Shown piece after piece: positions 7,525 through 15,802 of a stretch of DNA of 64,000 nt. Each line of letters opens with the position of its first letter. Within the stretch, counting starts at the first letter, position 1. The position numbers and the translations under genes are program-made. Source of the DNA: Caballeronia telluris (GTDB lineage: Bacteria; Pseudomonadota; Gammaproteobacteria; Burkholderiales; Burkholderiaceae); NCBI RefSeq assembly GCF_001544495.1, contig NZ_FCNZ02000013.1:1-64000 (forward strand), given 5' to 3'. The notes under the pieces were generated by a model. It searched no databases. It was not told where the DNA came from and saw nothing but the letters and a program-made list of their open reading frames with translations.

Positions 7525-9369
7525 TTATCGTTGAGGCGTTTCGGTCAGAGCGGCAGCGGCCACTGCTTCGACATCCACGGCGTAATCGTCATGTACGCCG
7601 TACCTGCCGTTCAACTTGTATGCACGCGGTCCGCGCACAAAGGAAACACTGACGCCGGAAACCCGGCCGAGCAGTTCCCACAAGTAGAGCTGAAGACTGG
7701 TGTGATCCGACGAAAGGACTATGACTCGCGTGCCGGGCGCACACCACAGCATGTTGGTCAGGTGCGCTCCAGTTGGCGCGATGACCACCGACGCTTGCCG
7801 GAACAGGCGGATCTGCGTTTCCACATCGAGGTCGTCTACGCGCACAATCTCGAATCCGAGTTCAACCAGGCGGCCTTCGATCTGCTGCTGGTTCGTCAAT
7901 ACGCGCCTCGCGCCGCCTCGACCGATGAATATCTTGCGATTGCCGCTCTTCGAACTCCGGGGGAATCGGCCGTCGCACCGACGTACCGCCGCGCGTATGC
8001 GTTCGACATCGATCGCTGATTGAGACGCCGCTTCGCCGCCAAAATACGCATCGGGAATTGATGCGGTCTCGGAGGCCATATACAGGTACTTCACGCTGTA
8101 CAGGGTGCCGGGTTCGAGATAAAGCACGGGCCGACGCGAAATGTTGGCGAGGTCGATCAGCGCGCGGATGTTCGGGTGCAGATCGTCTTGCACGAGCAAG
8201 GGAACCGAGGGCGGAACGTTTGCGATTTCCGCCAAGATGAGGCGCGGTAACGCTTCGACGAGGAAGTGGAAGTAGTTATTCGCAGATTCCAGCATCAGAT
8301 GGATTCCGCTCTCCACCCACGCGCCCTGCCGCGCCTTGCACTCGAGCACGACGCGACGACGCGGCAGGCGCCGTGTATGGGCCCACTTGACCGCCACGTC
8401 GGGCTGGTCGGCAAAATGCGCCTCCTCGTCGTGAATGGCCGTGTTCAGATTGGTCACGACATAGCGCGTGCCCGCCACAGCGATGACATCGTTCAGTTTT
8501 GCGACCAGAGGGGCGCCCGGAAACGCGACCGAGCTTCCGAGGCCCTGCACAGTGCTCGTCGGACGCGCAAGTACTTCGTTACCGTCGGCCTGACTCGCGG
8601 ACGTCTGCACGAATTCTTCGAGCGACTGAACTCGCAACTCGACCGAGCAAGGCGTTCCTTCCAGGTCGGGCCGCACGTTACCAAGAAAGCGCCTGAGTGC
8701 AGCCGTGACGCGAAAGTGCTGCTTGACGACTTGTGTTCCGGTGCTTGGCCCTCGCCGTGCCAGGAAATGCGCAAGCGGGCTGACCCGATTCCAGTCGACA
8801 TCGGGATTCTCGCGCTTGTGCGCCTCGGGATCAAACAGCGCGCTGGGCCAATGGCCCGCTCGTTCGCCCGACTTGATGTAGTGCAGAAGCGGATTGAGCC
8901 CCGACGTTCTGGCGTCTTCGTATTCGCTCAGATACCAGCGGCCGTCGAAGAATTCGTTCGGATCGAGACCTTGAAACCCGCCATAGCGCAGGTAGTCTTC
9001 CAGCGGGTGGCTCTCCTCGTCGATGACCTCCGGCTTTTGACACACGTAATAGCGCGGGTCGAACAACGGAGTGGGGCTACGCAGTTCGCGCGCGCCGAAC
9101 GAGATGTAATGCCCGAGCGGATGCACCTTCGCTTCGGCAACGCCGGGATTGTTCTCCAGGTACCAATTGACATCGAAGAGCAGGTTGACGCTAACGTCGA
9201 GTTCAGTCAGAAAATCCGAAAGCTTCAGTTCGTCCTGGACAACTGGCTGCGGCGGTTTCTCTCGCCCCTCAGCGGACCCGGTTTTAATGTCTTGCCCCGG
9301 TGTATCCGGATCGCCCGGCAACGTCCCTGATCTGATGTTCGCCGGGGAAAAAGCTTCGGTGTTCGACAT
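7525..9369 (-). CDS. GT61-family (DUF563) glycosyltransferase with N-terminal repeats
   Basis: 614 residues from the ATG at 9369. Residues about 63-205 hold four imperfect repeats of roughly 38 residues with the pattern FD..WYL...NP.V...HPL.HY...G..E.R.P (for example LFDVNWYLENNPGV and FFDGRWYLSEYED). The C-terminal half is a GT61 domain with NNYFHFLVEALPRLILAE and, near the end, APTGAHLTNMLWCAPG. Such repeats precede glycosyltransferases in several proteobacterial polysaccharide clusters, but their function is unknown. It is the first gene of the nine-gene leftward operon and ends 9 bases before fdtA begins. Donor and acceptor are unknown. Confidence 0.8.
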   Translation of the reverse strand: MSNTEAFSPANIRSGTLPGDPDTPGQDIKTGSAEGREKPPQPVVQDELKLSDFLTELDVSVNLLFDVNWYLENNPGVAEAKVHPLGHYISFGARELRSPTPLFDPRYYVCQKPEVIDEESHPLEDYLRYGGFQGLDPNEFFDGRWYLSEYEDARTSGLNPLLHYIKSGERAGHWPSALFDPEAHKRENPDVDWNRVSPLAHFLARRGPSTGTQVVKQHFRVTAALRRFLGNVRPDLEGTPCSVELRVQSLEEFVQTSASQADGNEVLARPTSTVQGLGSSVAFPGAPLVAKLNDVIAVAGTRYVVTNLNTAIHDEEAHFADQPDVAVKWAHTRRLPRRRVVLECKARQGAWVESGIHLMLESANNYFHFLVEALPRLILAEIANVPPSVPLLVQDDLHPNIRALIDLANISRRPVLYLEPGTLYSVKYLYMASETASIPDAYFGGEAASQSAIDVERIRAAVRRCDGRFPRSSKSGNRKIFIGRGGARRVLTNQQQIEGRLVELGFEIVRVDDLDVETQIRLFRQASVVIAPTGAHLTNMLWCAPGTRVIVLSSDHTSLQLYLWELLGRVSGVSVSFVRGPRAYKLNGRYGVHDDYAVDVEAVAAAALTETPQR

Positions 9370-9943
9370 AAACGTTCCGTGAAACGTAGCACGTAAACAG
9401 GTTGACCGGAACGGCCGGATTGGACCGGCTACCGGAGCAGGATTGCGCGGTCTTACGAGTAGAACGCGCCGCCGCATTCGTCAACGAAACGCGACAGCAT
9501 AGTCAGGAAGCGCGAAAAATGCTTCGACAAGATAGCATAAGTGCGTAAGCGATTGAACCGTCTGATACATTTTGTAATGTCGACGGAAGGCATTTTGGTG
9601 GAAATTCTTCGGCTGGCTCGCTTCAAACCTAAGCAACTATGCTGCCAGAGCCGCTGATCTGCCGATAATGGATCGATTGCCGCACATGCGTGCCGAAAGG
9701 CAAATATATATTGCCTCGTCGAACCGGCCTCATAATTCTCCTTGTTCGGCAGACAGATCAAAAGCAGTTTTTCGTCGAATTTTGTCATAATTGTGCGTCT
9801 AGTGTGGGCATGGAACGCAGGCGGGATGGCAGACCCGACGATCCTGAGCACATACGCGGCCGCGCCGGCCGGTCCCGGGTTTTTTGCGAGCGGCACCTCC
9901 GACGGGCGAAGCGAGTCCCACATGAATTTCTAGAAGGCACTGA
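9370..9943. other. Intergenic region between divergent polysaccharide operons
   Basis: 574 bases separate the leftward GT61 operon from the rightward sulfotransferase gene. The stretch 9,480-9,800 is visibly richer in A and T than the flanks, which suits divergent promoters. I could not fix a convincing -35/-10 pair. A leftward frame at 9453-9923 has no recognisable protein signature and I do not call it. Confidence 0.5.
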
Positions 9944-10723
9944 ATGCTTAACTACCCCTACGGCCTGACGTTTTGCGTCGGCGCCCCACGGAGCGGCACT
10001 ACCGTTTTCTGCAATCTTCTTACAGAAGGAAAGTCAGCTTTTCCTATGCTCCCGGAATGTACCTATATAACGCAGTTGATTCGCCTTTATCACGACATTC
10101 TCAACTATTCCGACGCACAAAGATTCAAAGCGTTTGCCAAATCGAAAGCAGATTTGGCCGACGTGTTTTCGCGATCGATCGACGGGTTTATCCGACTTGC
10201 ACATAGCCACTTCGCGCATATCGAAGGGAGTCAGTTGATTCTCAAGGACCCCGAGATCACGATCTACTTGGATCAATTGCGTGACTTCTTTCCTACGGCC
10301 AAAGTCGTCTGCGTTGTGAGGGATCCAGTCAATGTGGTCGCCTCGATGGGCAAGGTTTTCGCGAAGCAGGGCCGTGCAACGACATTCGATGAGCTACTTT
10401 CGTTTGTCTTCAACTATTACTGGCGCGCGTCCGAGTCGCAACTTGCGAAGTCCGGTGCGATGCATTTCGTCGATTTTGAAAAAATTCTCGACGCCGACGA
10501 AAGCGAATTCCAGGCGACCGAGCACTTTCTTGGCTACTCGATCGGCCGAAGTGGTTTTGGCAAGACCTTTTTCGATTTCGACACTACGGACGCCACTCAT
10601 TCCGCGAATTACGGTCAGGCGATGGCGAGACCGGTGCGGGGCGAAGTCGCGCTGAGCGAGGACGAACGACTTAAAGTTCAGAATGCATTCTCGGGTTACA
10701 ACCTGATGTATAAATGGTGGTGA
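9944..10723 (+). CDS. PAPS-dependent sulfotransferase family protein
   Basis: 259-residue sulfotransferase of the Sulfotransfer_3 type. The 5'-phosphosulfate loop is GAPRSGTTVFCNLL near the N-terminus, and the 3'-phosphate-binding segment is VVCVVRDPVNVVASMG (about residues 122-137), the two hallmarks of PAPS binding. An AAGG site sits before the ATG. Its codon use is more A/T-rich than the genes around it, hinting at separate acquisition. With cysC in the same island, it likely sulfates a sugar of the exported polysaccharide. Sulfation of a lipid or small molecule cannot be excluded. The acceptor is unknown. Confidence 0.82.
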   Translation: MLNYPYGLTFCVGAPRSGTTVFCNLLTEGKSAFPMLPECTYITQLIRLYHDILNYSDAQRFKAFAKSKADLADVFSRSIDGFIRLAHSHFAHIEGSQLILKDPEITIYLDQLRDFFPTAKVVCVVRDPVNVVASMGKVFAKQGRATTFDELLSFVFNYYWRASESQLAKSGAMHFVDFEKILDADESEFQATEHFLGYSIGRSGFGKTFFDFDTTDATHSANYGQAMARPVRGEVALSEDERLKVQNAFSGYNLMYKWW

Positions 10724-10974
10724 TACAAAATTTACCCTCTATGTTGGCTGAATGTGTACAAACCACCTCGACCGGACCGGGTGTCAAGCGCAAGTCAAGA
10801 AAAAAGGCAACGCACCCATGCTCGATCGGTAGTTCTACCACGCAGTGTTACCGCGTCGGTTAAGGTAAAATCGCCGTCCTAAAAAGCGCGGACAACACCG
10901 CAGACGAATTGTTCGTTTTCAGGTCGCGTTCCGCGCGTCGAAGCCATCCGTTTGATCATCAAGGCAGCACCTTC

Positions 10975-12915
10975 GTGACCAAGAAGACCATCAGTGCAAT
11001 CATTCCCGTCATTGGCGATTACCTGCAAGTCCAGCCTCCGCTCGCCCACCTGGTATCACAGCTTTCGGAAGCGTTCGCGATCGACGGCGTTCGACTCGAG
11101 GTAATTTTCGTCGCAGATGGTGCACACTGGAACCAGACTATCGATGCGTCGGACCTGCCGGCGAGTGCGCCAAGCGTGTTCATCACCGAACCCGCGCAAT
11201 CGATGCCAGCGTGCCTATTCAATCGCGGCGCGCAGGAAGCACGGGGCGACTACGTCGCCTTCCTGTGGCCTGGCACGCCGATTCTCGATTGGACGCATTC
11301 GCTTTCGCGCCTTGCGATGAATATCAAGGACGGCGAGCCCGCTGTCGCGGGCCGCGTCGCCCATTTTGCGACCGGCGAGCATCCCGTCGAATCGTGGCTT
11401 TGGAGTTGCGAAGGTTTCGAGCCGAACGGCTACCCGTCTGGATGGATCGAACTCGCGGACATCGTTCCGATGGAGGCAACGCTCGTGCGCCGCAGCGTGT
11501 TCCAGGAGCTGGGGGGCTTCTCGACGTCACCGCTGTTGCAGCGCGGCTTCTGGTGGGATTTCAGTTTGCGACTGAGTCGGCGCCACGAAATTCGCTCGAT
11601 CGACGTAGCTTCTCCGCAGAGCCGTTGGTCCTGGCACGTCTATCCGTTGACCGCCGATGTCGGCGTGAGCGGCGACATGATGGCACGCCGTGTCATGCGC
11701 GGAGCAGGTACGGTGCACTCGCCCGCCGGCGGTATCGAAGTAGACTGGGCGGACGTGGCAAGCTTTGCGCTCAGCATCGCGGACGCCGACCTCGAGCGAC
11801 TCAACCGTCAATTGCGTCGTTTTGCGTCGATCGCGGGCCTGGAAAACGCGTGCTTGCCAGATGCGCGCGAGTCGCCTATGACGCCGCTGCGCCTTACCGT
11901 CCTTGGCGGGCCAAACGAACCGGCCCACAATCAGCTCTGCTTCTTCAACTTCTTCCAACTGCTCGAACGCGACAATCTCATCACCTGGCGCACGAGCCTC
12001 GATACGGCCGCGACATCAGCGGATATGCTCAACAGCGACCTCGTTATCTTCAGTCGCGTGAAGACCCAGGCTGGATGCGCCCTGATGGAATTCTGCAAGG
12101 CGAACGGCATTCCAACCATCTATATGCTGGACGACAACTGGTTCAGTATCGGCAGCGAGTGGAAGGAATACGAAGGCCTCTTCAAGCCAGGGGCACCGAT
12201 GTTCGAGAACTTCATGTTCTGTCTCGAACGCGCCGACGTCTGCCTGACCTACAACAAGGTGCTCGCGGAAGATCTCGCGCCCTACGCACCCAATCTCGTG
12301 GTAATGCCGACCAATATCGACCTGTCTCTTTTTCAGCGGCAGCCGCGTGAACCTCGCAAGAAAAAGATCGTCGGCTACGTCGGATCGGCGCGGCAAGATA
12401 CGAGCGCGTTTCGCGCCTTACGCGAGCTAGTGGAAGAGCGCGATGACGTGGAAGTTTTCGTCATGTCGAACGCAGTGCCCGAGGAACTCCGATCGCTGCC
12501 CGCCGGAAAAGTGCAATTCCAGCCCTACGTTTTCAGCTACAAGCGCTATGCGGAAATCGTGTGTCGGCGTGCGCCGGACATTCTTATCGCGCCGTTAGGC
12601 GAGACGCGCACTGAGGCCTCGAAATGCCCGAACAAATATCTGGAGATCGCAGCCGTCGGCGCGGCCGGAGTTTTCAGCAAAGTCGAACCCTACGTCTCAC
12701 ACATCGCTCACGACAAGACCGGAATCATGGTGGAAGACCGCGCGGACGAATGGAAAGACGCGATCCGAGGGCTGCTCGACAATGAAGACGCACGCGCGTC
12801 AGTCGCGCGCCAAGCGCTCGCGCATGTGACCGATCACTTCTCCACCGAACGTGTGCTGGACCAGTTCTGGACACTGATTCGAAACACCGCGAATACGCGC
12901 GAGTTCCAACGATGA
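10975..12915 (+). CDS. Two-domain glycosyltransferase (GT2 plus GT4-like)
   Basis: 646 residues from a GTG at 10975, chosen because an AAGG site lies about 9 bases upstream and the GT2 fold (KKTISAIIPVIGDYL) begins directly after it; an in-frame ATG at 10909 is the alternative. Residues 1 to about 280 are GT-A like, with ARGDYVAFLWPGTP at the donor site and RGFWWDFSLRLSRR downstream. From about 302 a GT-B like part starts (LRLTVLGGPNEPAHNQLCF), includes IYMLDDNWF (382-390), and ends with KCPNKYLEIAAVGAAGVFS, typical of GT4 relatives. Fused transferases often add two consecutive sugars. The downstream GT4 gene overlaps its stop (ATGA). Confidence 0.83.
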   Translation: MTKKTISAIIPVIGDYLQVQPPLAHLVSQLSEAFAIDGVRLEVIFVADGAHWNQTIDASDLPASAPSVFITEPAQSMPACLFNRGAQEARGDYVAFLWPGTPILDWTHSLSRLAMNIKDGEPAVAGRVAHFATGEHPVESWLWSCEGFEPNGYPSGWIELADIVPMEATLVRRSVFQELGGFSTSPLLQRGFWWDFSLRLSRRHEIRSIDVASPQSRWSWHVYPLTADVGVSGDMMARRVMRGAGTVHSPAGGIEVDWADVASFALSIADADLERLNRQLRRFASIAGLENACLPDARESPMTPLRLTVLGGPNEPAHNQLCFFNFFQLLERDNLITWRTSLDTAATSADMLNSDLVIFSRVKTQAGCALMEFCKANGIPTIYMLDDNWFSIGSEWKEYEGLFKPGAPMFENFMFCLERADVCLTYNKVLAEDLAPYAPNLVVMPTNIDLSLFQRQPREPRKKKIVGYVGSARQDTSAFRALRELVEERDDVEVFVMSNAVPEELRSLPAGKVQFQPYVFSYKRYAEIVCRRAPDILIAPLGETRTEASKCPNKYLEIAAVGAAGVFSKVEPYVSHIAHDKTGIMVEDRADEWKDAIRGLLDNEDARASVARQALAHVTDHFSTERVLDQFWTLIRNTANTREFQR

Positions 12916-14774
12916 ACGCTCCAGCCTTGAAAGTCGCCTTCGTATCACACTCGGCGGCGCCCGCCGGTGCAGAGCGCTCGCTCGTCAACTTCGTCAGCAA
13001 CCTTCCGTCGTCGATCGCACCCATCGTCATCTTTCCGAGCGCCGGCGGACCGATGTTCGACCAGATCGTCCAGGCACGCTTGCCCGCGATCAAATTGGAA
13101 TACGATCCCTATCTTCCGTCAGTCGGCGACACGGGAGGGATGCGCGAGCGCGAAGAACGAAAGCAACTCGAACAACGCCGCTTCTCGACACTGTGCAAGG
13201 AGCTGGAGATTGATGCGGTCGTCGTCAACACCAACGTCATCTCGCCGGCGGTCTATGCAGCGGCGAGTCTCGAAATTCCGGTCATCATCCATTCCCACGG
13301 GCTGATCAGCCAACGTCTGCTGTCACGGCTGAACTCGCAGCTTTGGGCGTTCGAGGATCCTGCGCAATTGCTTTCGGCCAGCCGGGTAATATGCCCGTCC
13401 CAGATCGTAGCGGACTTTTACGTCGATTTTTACGGCGTACCGCGCGACGCGATCGAGGTCGTTCCGAACGGCACCTTGTTCGAGCCGTGGGCACCTTTGC
13501 CGTTCGCCGACGCCTCGGCGGGAGCGCCGAACAAGTTCGTGATGCTGTGCACGCTCGACGTCAACAAGAACGTGCCGATGTTCATCGAAGCGGCTCGCAT
13601 CGCGCGCGAGCGCGGTCTGCGCAATTTTGAGTTCCACGTCTACGGGCACGGCGCGGAAAACTATCACGATCACCTGCGCGATCTCATCTGGACCAAGAGG
13701 CTCGACGATACGGTCTTCCTGCATGACAAGACGCTCGACGTCAAGTCGGTGTATGACGGCGCGACGGGCGTCGTCGTTGCAAGTCAACTCGAGTCGTTTT
13801 CGTTCGTCACGATCGAGGCGATGAGCCGCGGACGCGCCGTAGTCTCGACCCGTTGCGGCGGGCCCGAGCAGTTGATCAACGACGGTGAGACCGGCTTCCT
13901 CGTCGACCGAAACGATGCGGAGGGGCTAGCCGAAAGGATCCGCGTGCTCGCGACTGATCGCGCGCTCGCGTCGCGCATGGGCGCGGAGGGACGCCGAATC
14001 GCCGAGACGCGCTACGAGATCGGCGCACTGTCAGCCCACTACGCCGAACTCATCGCCAAAGTAGTGAAAGAGTCTAGTCACCAGTCACTACGCAGCAAGC
14101 GGCTCATTGCGATGCGTCACACGGGTCTGAAGCGTGCAGTCACCATGATGAACGGTAGTTTCGACGCGTCTATTTCCAGTTTGCGCGTTCCAGTAGTCGA
14201 CCCTGCGTTGAGCGCTCAGGCTTTCGACAACCGGGCGCGGGCCATCGAATTTGCCAATCACTATTCGCGCAGTCAATCGGGCCTGCTGGCCCGCGTGCGA
14301 CATCGTCTGCGCGCGAGAGAGAACCTGTGGTCTCTTGTTTCGGAGGACTTTCAGCCGCTCCGCCAGTTTTCAGAACAGAAGGGTCTGCATGAAGGTGCTC
14401 GACTGACCCTGTCGCACGATTTGCGGCGTGTCGCCTATCGCGAGTACACGACCGGAAGTATCGACGCCGACTTCCGCAAGGTGCTGATCGGCGTGAGCAT
14501 GGCGGCGCTCGGAATGGGAGGAACGGTCGGCATCGAGTTGGTGGATAGCCGGGGGAACATAGTCGCGCATCAGGAATGCCAACTCGCGGATGCCTCACCG
14601 TATGCGCCAGTCTCGTTCGATCTTGGCAGTGGCTGGAAAACGGCCGACAGTGTCTATCGACTGCGTATCTTCGCCCGAGAATGCGACGGCCCGGTGTGGG
14701 CCTACGAGTTTGTGGAAGATAGATTGGGCGGCTTTCTGAGTCCCGGATTCAGGCCATTTTTTGCGCTCACCTGA
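12912..14774 (+). CDS. GT4-family glycosyltransferase with C-terminal accessory domain
   Basis: 620 residues. Residues 1-385 are a GT-B fold GT4 enzyme: VAFVSHSAAPAGAERSLVNF at the N-terminus, VVPNGTLFEP, and the donor-binding SQLESFSFVTIEAMSRG with the E-x7-E motif (Glu294, Glu302). A linker follows, and then residues about 470-605 form a predicted beta-rich module (LWSLVSEDFQPL through DGPVWAYEF). The module resembles the middle of the 1,280-residue transferase encoded at 15,802-19,650 and is not a catalytic domain I recognise. The gene is translationally coupled to the preceding transferase and ends in a 53-base convergent gap with the second leftward operon. Confidence 0.83.
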   Translation: MNAPALKVAFVSHSAAPAGAERSLVNFVSNLPSSIAPIVIFPSAGGPMFDQIVQARLPAIKLEYDPYLPSVGDTGGMREREERKQLEQRRFSTLCKELEIDAVVVNTNVISPAVYAAASLEIPVIIHSHGLISQRLLSRLNSQLWAFEDPAQLLSASRVICPSQIVADFYVDFYGVPRDAIEVVPNGTLFEPWAPLPFADASAGAPNKFVMLCTLDVNKNVPMFIEAARIARERGLRNFEFHVYGHGAENYHDHLRDLIWTKRLDDTVFLHDKTLDVKSVYDGATGVVVASQLESFSFVTIEAMSRGRAVVSTRCGGPEQLINDGETGFLVDRNDAEGLAERIRVLATDRALASRMGAEGRRIAETRYEIGALSAHYAELIAKVVKESSHQSLRSKRLIAMRHTGLKRAVTMMNGSFDASISSLRVPVVDPALSAQAFDNRARAIEFANHYSRSQSGLLARVRHRLRARENLWSLVSEDFQPLRQFSEQKGLHEGARLTLSHDLRRVAYREYTTGSIDADFRKVLIGVSMAALGMGGTVGIELVDSRGNIVAHQECQLADASPYAPVSFDLGSGWKTADSVYRLRIFARECDGPVWAYEFVEDRLGGFLSPGFRPFFALT

Positions 14775-14827
14775 AAAGCAAGAGGGTTCGCCGCGCGCGG
14801 CCGGACCTCGCGCAGCGAATTTTCCGC

Positions 14828-15802
14828 TTAGAGCGTCGCCTCACCGCGGCGTCCGGCCCATCCATCCCGAACGCCCTGCCGCATACGAAGCAAGCGAGTG
14901 CCACGCGGGGGTACACACAATCCGAAGAACGCCATCGAGCCAAGGAGTCGCAGGAACAGAAAGGCTCGCCATGCCCAAGACATCGGCACTTCTCGCAGTA
15001 ACAGAATGGTATTTCGGCACATGTAGTAGTCCCGCAGCGGCGAGTGGACGAACACCTCACGAGGGCGTCCCATCCAGACTTTCACGACTTCGTCACCGAG
15101 CGAATGCGTGAGCCTCGCGCCGGGCACAGCGAATAACTGATAGCCGCGATTGAGCGCACGCAAGCACCACTCGGTGTCGACATGATCGATGAACAGATCG
15201 TCGTTCATGCCCCCGATATCAGCGAGGACATCCGCGCGCACGAGCGTTCCCGACGAAATCAGAAAGTCGACCGGCATCTCGTCCCGTCCAGCTTGACAGG
15301 TCTCGCGGTAAAGCCATCCGCCGCGTCTGGAACAGATGAACCGCCCGCTCGTTCCCGTGCGCTTGTCCACGATCACCGGCCCGAGCGCTCCCACAGCGTG
15401 ACCACGCGCACGCAATCGCAAGTCGGAGTCGAGCAGACGTTGCACCATGTCACTCGCCGCGATGCTGTCGTGATCGAGGAACAGGATGTAGTTGCACACC
15501 GACGTCGACTTTGACTCGCGTGCGATTGTTTCGACGCCGCGATTTTGCGCTGCCGCGATGCCGACATTTCGTGCGAGACGCACGAAGGTGCAGTCACGGC
15601 GCAGCGCAACTTCCTGCAACGCATCCGCGATAGCACTCGCCGAGCCGTTATCGACGATCACAACGCGTTCGACTTGCGGTCGCAGCGCCGCGAGGACTCC
15701 GGCGAACGCCTCCGGTGCGGGATTGTAAGTCACGATGACCGCAGCCATGCGCAAATCGCAAATCGCGTCGTCCGGCTCTGCTCGCCGCCTCGTGAACGTC
15801 AT
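14828..15802 (-). CDS. Family 2 glycosyltransferase, rhamnosyltransferase-like
   Basis: 324 residues from the ATG at 15802, which overlaps the stop of the upstream gene (TGATG). Features are MAAVIVTYNPAPEAFAGVL, VVIVDNGSASAI, the donor-site FLDHDSIAA and FIDHVDTEWCLRALNRGYQ, followed by a C-terminal stretch with hydrophobic segments (WRAFLFLRLLGSMAFFGLCV). This is the pattern of RfbF/WbbL-type rhamnosyltransferases, and the operon makes dTDP-rhamnose. Rhamnose transfer is therefore likely but not proven. It is the last gene of the rfb/wzm/wzt operon. Confidence 0.85.
   Translation of the reverse strand: MTFTRRRAEPDDAICDLRMAAVIVTYNPAPEAFAGVLAALRPQVERVVIVDNGSASAIADALQEVALRRDCTFVRLARNVGIAAAQNRGVETIARESKSTSVCNYILFLDHDSIAASDMVQRLLDSDLRLRARGHAVGALGPVIVDKRTGTSGRFICSRRGGWLYRETCQAGRDEMPVDFLISSGTLVRADVLADIGGMNDDLFIDHVDTEWCLRALNRGYQLFAVPGARLTHSLGDEVVKVWMGRPREVFVHSPLRDYYMCRNTILLLREVPMSWAWRAFLFLRLLGSMAFFGLCVPPRGTRLLRMRQGVRDGWAGRRGEATL

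Noticed and set aside
9453..9923. Leftward 156-codon frame in the intergenic region
   Set aside because: No recognisable motif, uneven composition and no ribosome site at a suitable start.
14775..14827. Terminator between the convergent glycosyltransferase genes
   Set aside because: No stem with an adjoining T-run could be found in the 53 bases.
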